From NCBI GenBank assembly GCA_013152615.1, contig JAADGA010000010.1:18785-24704 (forward strand): DNA of 5,920 nt, written 5' to 3'. Under the pieces are notes generated by a model. The model was not told the origin of the DNA. It saw nothing but the letters and a program-made list of their open reading frames with translations, and ran no database searches. Shown one piece after another: positions 1 to 5,920 of the stretch. Each line of letters opens with the position of its first letter. The first letter of the stretch is position 1. Source of the stretch: Alphaproteobacteria bacterium (GTDB taxonomy: Bacteria; Pseudomonadota; Alphaproteobacteria; Sphingomonadales; Emcibacteraceae). Position numbers and translations under genes: made by a program.

Positions 1-1
1 C

Positions 2-2755
2 AGCCTGCCAAAGCGTGAGCCGCACTGGCTGGCAAAGTGGGAGGAAATGGATATATACGCGACGCTGCGGGACAGGGGCCGGAATAATCCGGATAAATTC
101 ATTCTCCATGATGGCCCGCCCTATGCCAACGGCAATATCCATATCGGTCATGCCATGAACAAGACCCTGAAAGACATTGTCGTCCGGTCGCAGCAGATGT
201 CCGGCAAGGACGCCCCTTACGTTCCCGGCTGGGATTGTCATGGCCTGCCGATCGAATGGATGATTGAAAAGCAATATCAGAAAAAGAAAATCAAAAAAGA
301 TGATGTTGATCCAATCGAATTCCGGGCGGAATGTCGTGCTTTTGCCGCCAAATGGATTGATGTTCAGCGCGCGGAATTTAAACGGCTCGGTATCTTCGGC
401 GATTGGGAACGACCCTATCTGACGATGGATTTCGATAGCGAGGCCCGGATTGTCCGCGAATTACAGAAATTCCTGATGAATGGCGGTCTCTATCGAGGCT
501 CAAAGCCGATCATGTGGTCGGTGGTTGAAAAAACCGCTCTGGCCGAGGCCGAAATCGAATATCTGGACCACACATCGCATATGATTGATGTTGCGTTTAC
601 CGTGGTCAGGTCGCCGCGGGCGAGTCTGGTCGGGGCCGATATCGTCATCTGGACCACAACCCCCTGGACCATTCCCGGCAATCGGGCGATCGCCTTTGGC
701 AAGGATATTGATTATTTGCTGTTTGAGGTCAGGGCGGTTGCGGAAAACAGCCGGGTGGCCGTCGGCAGCAAACTGTCGGTCTGCACCGCGTTGCAGGAGA
801 GCTTCCTCGCCCGTGTCGGTATTAGCGAAATTGAGGTTCTGGACCATTTCACAGGCAGCGATCTTGACGGCACGCTCTGCCGTCATCCGTGGCATGACAG
901 CGGTTATGATTTCGAGGTGCCGGTGATTGAGGGCTTTCATGTCACCACCGATGCCGGAACCGGCTATGTTCATATTGCCCCCGGTCACGGGGTAGAGGAT
1001 TTTGAAGTGGGCAAGGCCGTGGGCCTGCCGGTGCCGTTCACCGTTGATGACGGCGGGCTTTATTATGACAGTGTCCCCATGTTTGCCGGGGAGCATGTCT
1101 ATCGGGTTCATGACCATGTCTGCACCGCACTTGACGCGGCCGGGGCGTTACTCGCCCGCGATACAATTATTCACAGCTACCCCCATAGTTGGCGGTCAAA
1201 GGCCCCGTTAATTTACCGTAACACGCCCCAATGGTTTATCTCAATGGAGATAAACGGCCTGCGCGCCAAGGCCATTGCCGAGGTCGACCGGGTACGCTGG
1301 GTGCCGGAAAATGCCCGGAACCGGATGATGGCGATGGTCAGCGACCGGCCGGACTGGCTGCTGTCCCGCCAACGGGCATGGGGGGTGCCGATCACGGTGT
1401 TTGTCCATCGGGAAAGCGGGGAATTGCTCCGGGATGACAAGGTGAATGCGCGGATTTTGACGGCAGTGGCAGCAGACGGTGCCGATGCCTGGTATCAGCG
1501 TGATGCCGCGCACTTCCTCGGGCCGGATTATATCGCCGATGAGTATGACAAGGTTCAGGATATCCTCGATGTGTGGTTTGACAGTGGCTCCACCCATGCC
1601 TTCGTGCTTGAGCCGCGTGACGAGCTGCGGACACCGGCGGACCTCTATCTGGAAGGCACCGACCAGCATCGGGGCTGGTTCCAGTCATCGCTGCTCGAAT
1701 CCTGTGGCACCCGGGGCCACGCCCCCTATAAAAATGTATTAACCCACGGCTTTACCCTTGATAACAAGGGCAGGAAGATGTCCAAATCACTGGGCAATAC
1801 CATCCCGCCGCAAAAAATTATTGAGCAGTTCGGTGCCGATATCCTGCGGCTGTGGGTGACCTCAACCGACTATATGAATGATCACCGCATTGGTGATAAT
1901 ATTATTCAGGGACAGGTTGAGGCCTATCGCAAAATCCGCAACACCCTGCGTTTTCTATTGGGCAATCTGAATAATTTTGCTGACAGTGAAAAGCTGCCAC
2001 TGGCGCAAATGCCGGAACTGGACCGGCTGATTCTGCACCGCCTGTCTCAATTGGACGCCGTCAACCGGCAGGGCATCGCGGATTTTAATTTTAACCGGAT
2101 TTATACCGCGCTGTATAATTTCTGTACCGTCGACCTGAGCGCGTTTTATTTTGATATTCGCAAAGACTGCCTCTATTGTGACGCCCGCTCCAGCATCCGC
2201 CGCCGCGCCGCACGCACGGTGCTGGATCAGATTTTTTATGTGCTGACCAAGATGATGGCGCCGATTCTGGTGTTCACGGCTGAGGAAATCTGGCAGTCAC
2301 GCTTCCCTGATGACAATGACAGCATCCATTTGCAGACTTTTCATCAAATTCCGTCGGACTGGCGCGATGACGAACTGGCGCTCAAATGGGAAAATATCCG
2401 TGCCCTGCGCAAAGCCGTCACCGGCGCATTGGAGGTCGACCGGCGGCAGAAACGTATCGGCTCCTCTCTACAGGCAGAGGTCGTGGTCTATGTCGCAGAC
2501 CGCTCCCGTGCCGAGGCGCTGGCAGAGTGTGATCTTGCGGAATTATCAATTACCTCGACCGCGTCCATTATTGTCGGGGCGGGGCCTGGGGATGCGTTCC
2601 GTCATGAGGATGTCGCCGGGATCGCGGTGGTCAGCCGGGCGGCTCCGGGGGCTAAATGCGACCGCTGCTGGCAGCTGTTGCCAACCGTCGGCAGCGTTGC
2701 CGGTTATGACGATATTTGTCCGCGTTGTGCGGCGGCGGTCCGGGAAGCGGAATAA
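2..2755 (+). CDS. ileS: Isoleucyl-tRNA synthetase (5' partial)
   Basis: Class I aminoacyl-tRNA synthetase that charges tRNA-Ile with isoleucine in the cytoplasm and edits mischarged valine. The frame is open to the left edge; the first ATG (47) is internal, because the preceding codons read [15 protein letters not shown], a normal IleRS N-terminus. Probably about 15-20 residues are missing. Counting from the codon at 2: HIGH motif at residues 47-50 (nt 140-151), CP1 editing domain with the WTTTPWT threonine-rich segment near 217-223 and [12 protein letters not shown] with the conserved editing Asp at about 333, [10 protein letters not shown] at 523-532, KMSKS at 592-596 (nt 1775-1789), the anticodon-binding helical domain, and a C-terminal zinc knuckle with two CxxC pairs at 886/889 and 906/909. 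The 917 visible codons plus the missing start match the usual length of about 940. This is the bacterial HIGH/KMSKS type with a C-terminal Zn site. It is intact within the window, and lspA follows after 3 nt. Confidence 0.98.
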   Translation, partial: SLPKREPHWLAKWEEMDIYATLRDRGRNNPDKFILHDGPPYANGNIHIGHAMNKTLKDIVVRSQQMSGKDAPYVPGWDCHGLPIEWMIEKQYQKKKIKKDDVDPIEFRAECRAFAAKWIDVQRAEFKRLGIFGDWERPYLTMDFDSEARIVRELQKFLMNGGLYRGSKPIMWSVVEKTALAEAEIEYLDHTSHMIDVAFTVVRSPRASLVGADIVIWTTTPWTIPGNRAIAFGKDIDYLLFEVRAVAENSRVAVGSKLSVCTALQESFLARVGISEIEVLDHFTGSDLDGTLCRHPWHDSGYDFEVPVIEGFHVTTDAGTGYVHIAPGHGVEDFEVGKAVGLPVPFTVDDGGLYYDSVPMFAGEHVYRVHDHVCTALDAAGALLARDTIIHSYPHSWRSKAPLIYRNTPQWFISMEINGLRAKAIAEVDRVRWVPENARNRMMAMVSDRPDWLLSRQRAWGVPITVFVHRESGELLRDDKVNARILTAVAADGADAWYQRDAAHFLGPDYIADEYDKVQDILDVWFDSGSTHAFVLEPRDELRTPADLYLEGTDQHRGWFQSSLLESCGTRGHAPYKNVLTHGFTLDNKGRKMSKSLGNTIPPQKIIEQFGADILRLWVTSTDYMNDHRIGDNIIQGQVEAYRKIRNTLRFLLGNLNNFADSEKLPLAQMPELDRLILHRLSQLDAVNRQGIADFNFNRIYTALYNFCTVDLSAFYFDIRKDCLYCDARSSIRRRAARTVLDQIFYVLTKMMAPILVFTAEEIWQSRFPDDNDSIHLQTFHQIPSDWRDDELALKWENIRALRKAVTGALEVDRRQKRIGSSLQAEVVVYVADRSRAEALAECDLAELSITSTASIIVGAGPGDAFRHEDVAGIAVVSRAAPGAKCDRCWQLLPTVGSVAGYDDICPRCAAAVREAE

Positions 2756-2758
2756 ATC

Positions 2759-3259
2759 ATGCTTCAGCGCAAATTTCATATGGGACTTGCCATTGCCTTT
2801 GGTGTGTTTGTTATCGACCGGATTAGCAAATGGTGGATTATGGATATCGTTAATCTGCCGAAAACCCATATTGTGCCGCTGTTGCCGTTTCTTAATTTAC
2901 GCTGGGCGGAAAACCGCGGGATCAGCTTCAGTCTGCTGACAGCACAGGGCGACGGCGGCCGCTGGCTTCTGGTCGGGGTGACCGCCGGGGTTGTTGTCGG
3001 GCTTGCTATATGGCTCAGGACGGTACAGAACAGGCTGTTGGCGGTTGCGCTCGGTCTGGTGATCGTTGGCGCCCTTGGTAATATTTATGACCGGGCGGTT
3101 ATGGGCTATGTCGCTGATTTTGTGCAATTTTATCTTGGTAACTGGTCCTTTGCCATCTTTAACGTCGCGGATAGTTGTATAACGCTTGGGGCCGCGCTAT
3201 TGATATGGGACGCGTTTTTCGGGCCAAAATCCGGAAAGAAACCGTCTGAGGTAAACTGA
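2759..3259 (+). CDS. lspA: Lipoprotein signal peptidase (signal peptidase II)
   Basis: Inner-membrane aspartyl protease that cleaves the signal peptide of diacylglyceryl-modified prolipoproteins just before the lipobox Cys. The protein has 166 aa, normal for the family. Four hydrophobic segments are visible, at roughly residues 8-27, 69-86, 93-110 and 133-154. Conserved boxes are the N-terminal DRxSKWW, NLRWAENRGISFSLL (46-60), GALGNIYDR (104-112) followed by GYVADFVQF with the first catalytic Asp (D120), and FNVADSCI (134-141) with the second (D138). The ATG at 2759 sits 3 nt after the ileS stop, with GCGGAA about 6 nt upstream as a modest ribosome site. The alternative Met8 (2780) has no such site and would cut into the first membrane segment. 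It is probably co-transcribed with ileS. The gene immediately downstream encodes a likely substrate. Confidence 0.97.
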   Translation: MLQRKFHMGLAIAFGVFVIDRISKWWIMDIVNLPKTHIVPLLPFLNLRWAENRGISFSLLTAQGDGGRWLLVGVTAGVVVGLAIWLRTVQNRLLAVALGLVIVGALGNIYDRAVMGYVADFVQFYLGNWSFAIFNVADSCITLGAALLIWDAFFGPKSGKKPSEVN

Positions 3260-3284
3260 CTTTGCTCTGGTCAGCTGTGGGAAA

Positions 3285-3290
3285 AAGGAA
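3285..3290 (+). promoter_or_regulatory. Ribosome binding site of the lipoprotein gene
   Basis: AAGGAA lies 8 nt before a GTG at 3299. It decides the start: an in-frame TAA at 3293-3295 rules out any start further upstream, and the next possible start would destroy the signal peptide. The GTG start is therefore well supported despite being a non-ATG codon. Confidence 0.7.
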
Positions 3291-3298
3291 ATTAAAGC

Positions 3299-3541
3299 GT
3301 GCGATATAAACGGTTATTAAGAATTATTGTTCCGGCAGCGGTGCTGCTGCTTGCGGCCTGTTCAGGCCTTGGCAGCCCGGATGAATTCAGCGTATTGAAA
3401 AATCCGCCACTGGTCATTCCGTCGGAATATCATTTACGTCCGCCGGGGGACGATAGCGGCCTGCAAAACACCTTCACCCCGCAGGAAATAGCCAAACGGG
3501 CGCTGTTTGGAGTTGAACCGGCACCGGGGCGTTCTCAATAA
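3299..3541 (+). CDS. Small outer-membrane lipoprotein, DUF3035/BamF-like
   Basis: Predicted prolipoprotein of 80 aa with a GTG start. It has a positively charged n-region (MRYKRLLR), a hydrophobic core (residues 9-18) and lipobox L-A-A-C at 18-21 (nt 3350-3361), so Cys21 is the predicted lipidated residue. Residue +2 is Ser rather than Asp, which by the E. coli Lol rule favours the outer membrane. The mature part is only about 60 residues. PDEFxVLKNPPLxIPxEYxLRPP (27-49) is the signature I recognise from the alphaproteobacterial DUF3035 family, which I recall being linked to BamF, an accessory lipoprotein of the BAM outer-membrane assembly complex in Caulobacter. The family match rests on this motif and on the ileS-lspA context. 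The BamF function is inferred from the family. The protein is shorter than many relatives but appears complete, ending in a natural TAA. Confidence 0.8.
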   Translation: MRYKRLLRIIVPAAVLLLAACSGLGSPDEFSVLKNPPLVIPSEYHLRPPGDDSGLQNTFTPQEIAKRALFGVEPAPGRSQ

Positions 3542-3688
3542 TTTCCGTGCGGGGTCCGCGCAAGATTACTGCAAACGGGGCTTTCTGTTTCCGGTAAAAA
3601 ATGTTAAACTGGCAGCATAATAAAAACGGGATATATCTTAATTCTACTTGTTCAGATAATCGGCAGTGCTTTATCTTGAGGGAAGAGT
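3542..3688 (+). promoter_or_regulatory. Intergenic gap, possible promoter of the regulator gene
   Basis: 147 nt separate the lipoprotein gene from the regulator, and the second half is clearly A/T-rich. Candidate sigma-70-like elements are an extended -10 TGTTAAACT (3602-3610) with only a poor -35 (TTTCTG, 3582-3587, 17 nt spacer), and a GATAAT (3655-3660) with no good -35. A short hairpin (GTGCGG 3547-3552 pairing with CCGCGC 3556-3561, one G-T pair) follows the lipoprotein stop but has no T-run. A change of transcription unit here is plausible from the gap length, but no single site is convincing. Confidence 0.25.
3678..3687 (+). promoter_or_regulatory. Ribosome binding site of the MalT-like regulator
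   Basis: Purine-rich GAGGGAAGAG just upstream of the ATG at 3689, with GAGG 7 nt from the start codon. It supports this ATG as the real start. The protein beginning there opens with the expected family N-terminus (ITKLAPPVLRQKLIPR). Confidence 0.65.
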
Positions 3689-4324
3689 ATGAATTTATCC
3701 AACAGTGTCATAATCACAAAACTCGCCCCACCGGTTTTGCGACAGAAGTTAATTCCACGAACAGACCTTCTGGCAACGATATTGGAGGCGGATGCCAAAA
3801 GGCTGTTACTCATTTCTGCCGGGGCCGGGTTTGGCAAGACCACCTTTATGGTATCGCTTTTTCACGAATTCGGCGCCTTGAACGCGTGCCGGGCGTGGAT
3901 CTCACTGGACGCGGATGAGCGCAATGAAATTCGCTTTCTGAGGTATCTGATCACCGCCCTCAGTCACGATGGCACCATATCTACGGATGAAGCAGAAATC
4001 ATTCTGGAAAGTCAGACTTATAACCGTGCCAGCAGAGTGATGACTGCTGTGATCAACGAGATGGCTAATGTTGACCGGCAGATTATTTTATTCCTCGATG
4101 ATTATCATTTGGTGGATGGCCGCGAAGTCGGGTCGGTGGTGGATTATTTATTATCCCATGCCCCGGCTAATTTCAGACTGATCATTGCCAGCCGGACCCG
4201 ACCCGACCTGACCTGCCATTACCTTCCTTTAAGGCACAAAATGAACTTCAGGAAATTACTGATTACCACCTGCGGTTTTCTGTCGCCGAAACCCGCGATT
4301 TTTTACGGACGGCCCATCAGTTAA
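3689..4324 (+). CDS. N-terminal NTPase fragment of the MalT-like regulator
   Basis: If the sequence is correct, translation from the ATG at 3689 makes a 211-aa product ending at TAA 4322-4324. Residues 1-174 are genuine MalT-family NTPase: P-loop with K50/T51, Walker B Asp137/Asp138, and the SRTRP sensor region. Residues 175-211 are out-of-frame readthrough with no family resemblance. The P-loop reads SAGAGFGKTT where relatives usually have SAPAGFGKTT, which keeps the GKT core. Such a product lacks the winged-helix, sensor and DNA-binding parts, so it should not work as an activator by itself. Confidence 0.6.
   Translation: MNLSNSVIITKLAPPVLRQKLIPRTDLLATILEADAKRLLLISAGAGFGKTTFMVSLFHEFGALNACRAWISLDADERNEIRFLRYLITALSHDGTISTDEAEIILESQTYNRASRVMTAVINEMANVDRQIILFLDDYHLVDGREVGSVVDYLLSHAPANFRLIIASRTRPDLTCHYLPLRHKMNFRKLLITTCGFLSPKPAIFYGRPIS
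4196..4215 (+). repeat. Tandem 5-base repeat at the frameshift (2x ACCCG, 2x ACCTG)
   Basis: Four contiguous 5-base units, ACCCG at 4196 and 4201 and ACCTG at 4206 and 4211, which differ only at the fourth base. The array lies in the sensor motif SRTRPDL of the MalT-like protein. Dropping any one unit gives the same peptide, RTRPDLPLP, and joins the two frames. The four-unit form shifts the frame by 5 bases, and three or six units would be in frame. Confidence 0.9.
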
Positions 4325-5920
4325 CCCTGACGGATAAGCTTATTACCGGGCTGCAAAGCAAGACCGAAGGCTGGATCGCAGGATTACAGCTTGTCTCGTT
4401 GATTTTAAAAAACCGGCACCATGAAAAGGATTTAATACAAATTATATCGGGAAATTTTCGTGATATAATGGATTATCTGGCCGATGATGTTTTTGCCCTT
4501 CAAAGCGGGGAAATTCAGAATTTTCTTCTGAAATCATCGGTGCTGGACAGAATGAATGCCGAAGTTTGTAACCGGATGATGGATATTCATAACAGCCGGG
4601 AAATATTCGAGGAGCTTGAAGATAAAAACCTGTTCATTACCCCGCTGGATGAAGAAAATGGCTGGTACCGGTATCATCATTTGTTTCAGGATTTCCTCAG
4701 AGGACGTCTGGAACGGCAGGACCCGGACCTGAAGCAGGAGCTTACGCTGAAGGCTGCCGAGTGGTTCCTGCATTATGGCTCGGTGACCGAGGCGGTGAAT
4801 TATGCGCTTGAGGCACATGATTATGAGCTTTCGGCATCGTTGATAGAAGAATATGCCACTAATTTTACCAAACGCGGGCAAATGCCGTTACTACAGGATT
4901 GGCTCACGCGAATTCCGGCCCATATCGCCAGCGAAAGATACCGCATCCCGATGTATCACTGCTGGGCATTATTTCATATGCGGCGCACCGGTGACGCCGC
5001 CAGTGCGCTCTGCCGGGCCGAAGAAATCGTCAAAAGACATATCGGTGCCAATCTGTTATCCGGCAAAAAACTATTGGACATTCAGGCTGAACTTAAAATC
5101 CTGGAGATAGGTGTCGCGGTCGCTTCCGATGATGTGGCGCGGGCGAAAACATTATGTCTGAGGTTTCTGGAATCGGGCATTGCCCAACACACATTTATCG
5201 TTGGCACCATGTATAACATGCTGGGCTATGCCTGCTATGCTTTAAGTGAATTTGATCAGGCCAAAGCGGCGCTTGTCAAGGCCCGCGAGTGCCATGTTCA
5301 GGCACATGCGCCCTTCGGAATAATTTATTCGGACTGTTTTATGGGGATGAATGAATCCGCTATGGGGCGGCTTCATATGGCACATGCTTTATTTTTGCAG
5401 GCTGAGAATCTGGCATGTAAAGACCAGATGCCCTGCTCATCAGGGGCCGCAAATGCCCGCCTGTATCGCAGTTGTTTACTCTATGAATGGAATAAAGTTG
5501 ATCAGGCGCGGGCGCTTCTGGAGCAGAATATTGATCAGGTGGTTGAATGTGGTCAGGCGGAGGCCCCGATTCTCGGGCTATGCATATATGCCAGAATATT
5601 GCTGAAAAGCGGTGACAGCGATAAAGCCTGGCAACAGTTGGAGCGCGCCCGCACTATTTGTCACGATGACGGGTTATCCCGTCTGGCCATCCTGACCGAC
5701 TATGAAGCCATCCGTTTTCTGCTTAGACGGGACAGACTTGCCCAGGCCATTGCCCGCGCCGGTCTTGCCGCCATATCCGTGAGCGAGCAAACGGAAGATT
5801 TGCACCTGAAAAAATGGGACCGTTCGCGCTGCCTGAAAATATTGATAAAAATACGGTTGCTGATAGCTCTGAAGGAATATGATCATGCGATCAGCCTCCT
5901 TGACCATATTCTTGACCTTG
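4205..5920 (+). CDS. Downstream portion of the MalT-like regulator (linker and TPR-like region), 3' partial
   Basis: This frame has no stop from 3919 to the window end. Its family-like sequence starts as RPDLPLP at about 4204 and continues through LRFSVAETRDFL (4270), EGWIAGLQL (4366), YHHLFQDFLRGRL (4672) and helical-hairpin repeats. Examples are AAEWFLHYGSVTEAVNYAL (about 4753), MLGYACYALSEFDQAKAAL (about 5218) and KSGDSDKAWQQLERAR (about 5605), which resemble the superhelical TPR-like inducer-binding domain of MalT. The first in-frame ATG after the frame change is at 4468 and has no clear ribosome site, so independent translation is doubtful. It most likely represents the rest of the gene that begins at 3689. 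The left boundary given is where the frame change is inferred, not a start codon. Confidence 0.6.

Larger units (their letters stand above)
3689..5920 (+). pseudogene. MalT/AcoK-type LuxR-family regulator, frameshifted, 3' partial
   Basis: Large ATP-dependent transcriptional regulator of the MalT (STAND/LAL-like) type. Family members bind ATP and an inducer through an N-terminal NTPase and a TPR-like sensor, then activate genes through a C-terminal LuxR HTH. Codons 1-174 read in one frame. From about 4205 the protein continues one frame over and stays open to the window edge. Removing one 5-base unit at 4196-4215 gives a continuous protein of 742 visible residues: N-terminal ITKLxPP, P-loop AGAGFGKT (44-51), WISLDADERNEIRFLRYL (70-87), Walker B ILFLDDYH (133-140), sensor SR (168-169), LRFSVAETRDFL (193-204), EGWIAGLQL (225-233), YHHLFQDFLRGRL (327-339), then TPR-like helices to the end. 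MalT is about 900 aa, so the missing 150 or so residues should hold the HTH. The inducer and target genes cannot be told from this window. It could be a recent pseudogene, a switchable gene or a sequence error. Confidence 0.85.

Noticed and set aside
47..49. ATG at 47 as the start of ileS
   Set aside because: The codons before it in the same frame read as the conserved IleRS N-terminal segment ([14 protein letters not shown]), so the true start lies outside the window.
500..1117. Minus-strand open frame of 205 codons within ileS
   Set aside because: It lies fully inside the strongly supported ileS coding sequence. Its translation shows no recognisable domain, and it is best explained as a shadow of ileS codon usage.
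2310..2939. Plus-strand open frame of 209 codons overlapping the end of ileS and start of lspA
   Set aside because: It runs out of frame through the ileS zinc-knuckle region and the lspA N-terminus, both clearly real. The translation is Arg/Ser-rich and low in resemblance to any family.
3256..3274. CTGAC/GTCAG inverted repeat spanning the lspA stop
   Set aside because: A 5-bp stem with a 9-nt loop and no T-run is easily expected by chance, so it is neither a terminator nor a clear operator.
3547..3561. Hairpin after the lipoprotein gene as an intrinsic terminator
   Set aside because: The stem is only 6 bp with one G-T pair and a 3-nt loop, and it is followed by AAGATTACT rather than a T-run. 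This is too weak to call.
3601..3918. Plus-strand open frame of 105 codons overlapping the start of the regulator
   Set aside because: It overlaps the MalT-like P-loop region in another frame, lacks a convincing ribosome site, and its translation resembles no known family.
4196..4215. Programmed ribosomal frameshift joining the two regulator frames
   Set aside because: There is no X XXY YYZ slippery heptamer and no obvious stimulatory structure. A -1 slip would leave two extra residues in a conserved motif, whereas removing one 5-base unit restores the family sequence cleanly.

Overview
The window reads as the end of a conserved housekeeping cluster followed by a single, apparently broken regulatory gene. 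Protein sequence and gene order point to an alphaproteobacterium: a bacterial-type isoleucyl-tRNA synthetase, then signal peptidase II, then a small DUF3035/BamF-like lipoprotein is an arrangement typical of that class. I cannot place the organism more finely from the sequence alone.

Positions 2-3541 (all + strand) hold ileS (5' end cut off by the window), lspA and the lipoprotein gene. ileS and lspA are 3 nt apart, and lspA and the lipoprotein gene are 39 nt apart. No convincing terminator lies between them, so they probably form one transcription unit entering from the left. There is a functional link as well: LspA removes signal peptides from prolipoproteins, and the next gene encodes a prolipoprotein with a clear lipobox.

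Positions 3542-3688 are an A/T-rich gap with weak promoter-like sites. From 3689 to the right edge lies a MalT/AcoK-type (STAND ATPase, LAL-like) LuxR-family regulator. Its first 174 codons (P-loop, Walker B, sensor Arg) are in one frame. The rest (winged-helix-like linker and a long TPR-like helical region, with no stop through 5920) is in another. The frame changes exactly at a tandem run of four 5-base units, ACCCG ACCCG ACCTG ACCTG, at 4196-4215. Removing any one unit restores a continuous protein with the expected family sequence ...SRTRPDLPLP.... The gene therefore carries a +5 duplication, which could be a slippage mutation, a contingency-type switch, a transposon excision footprint or a sequence error. 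The C-terminal HTH expected of this family would lie beyond the window.

I found no RNA genes, CRISPR array, complete mobile element or new multi-gene system. The frameshift in the regulator is the most interesting signal.
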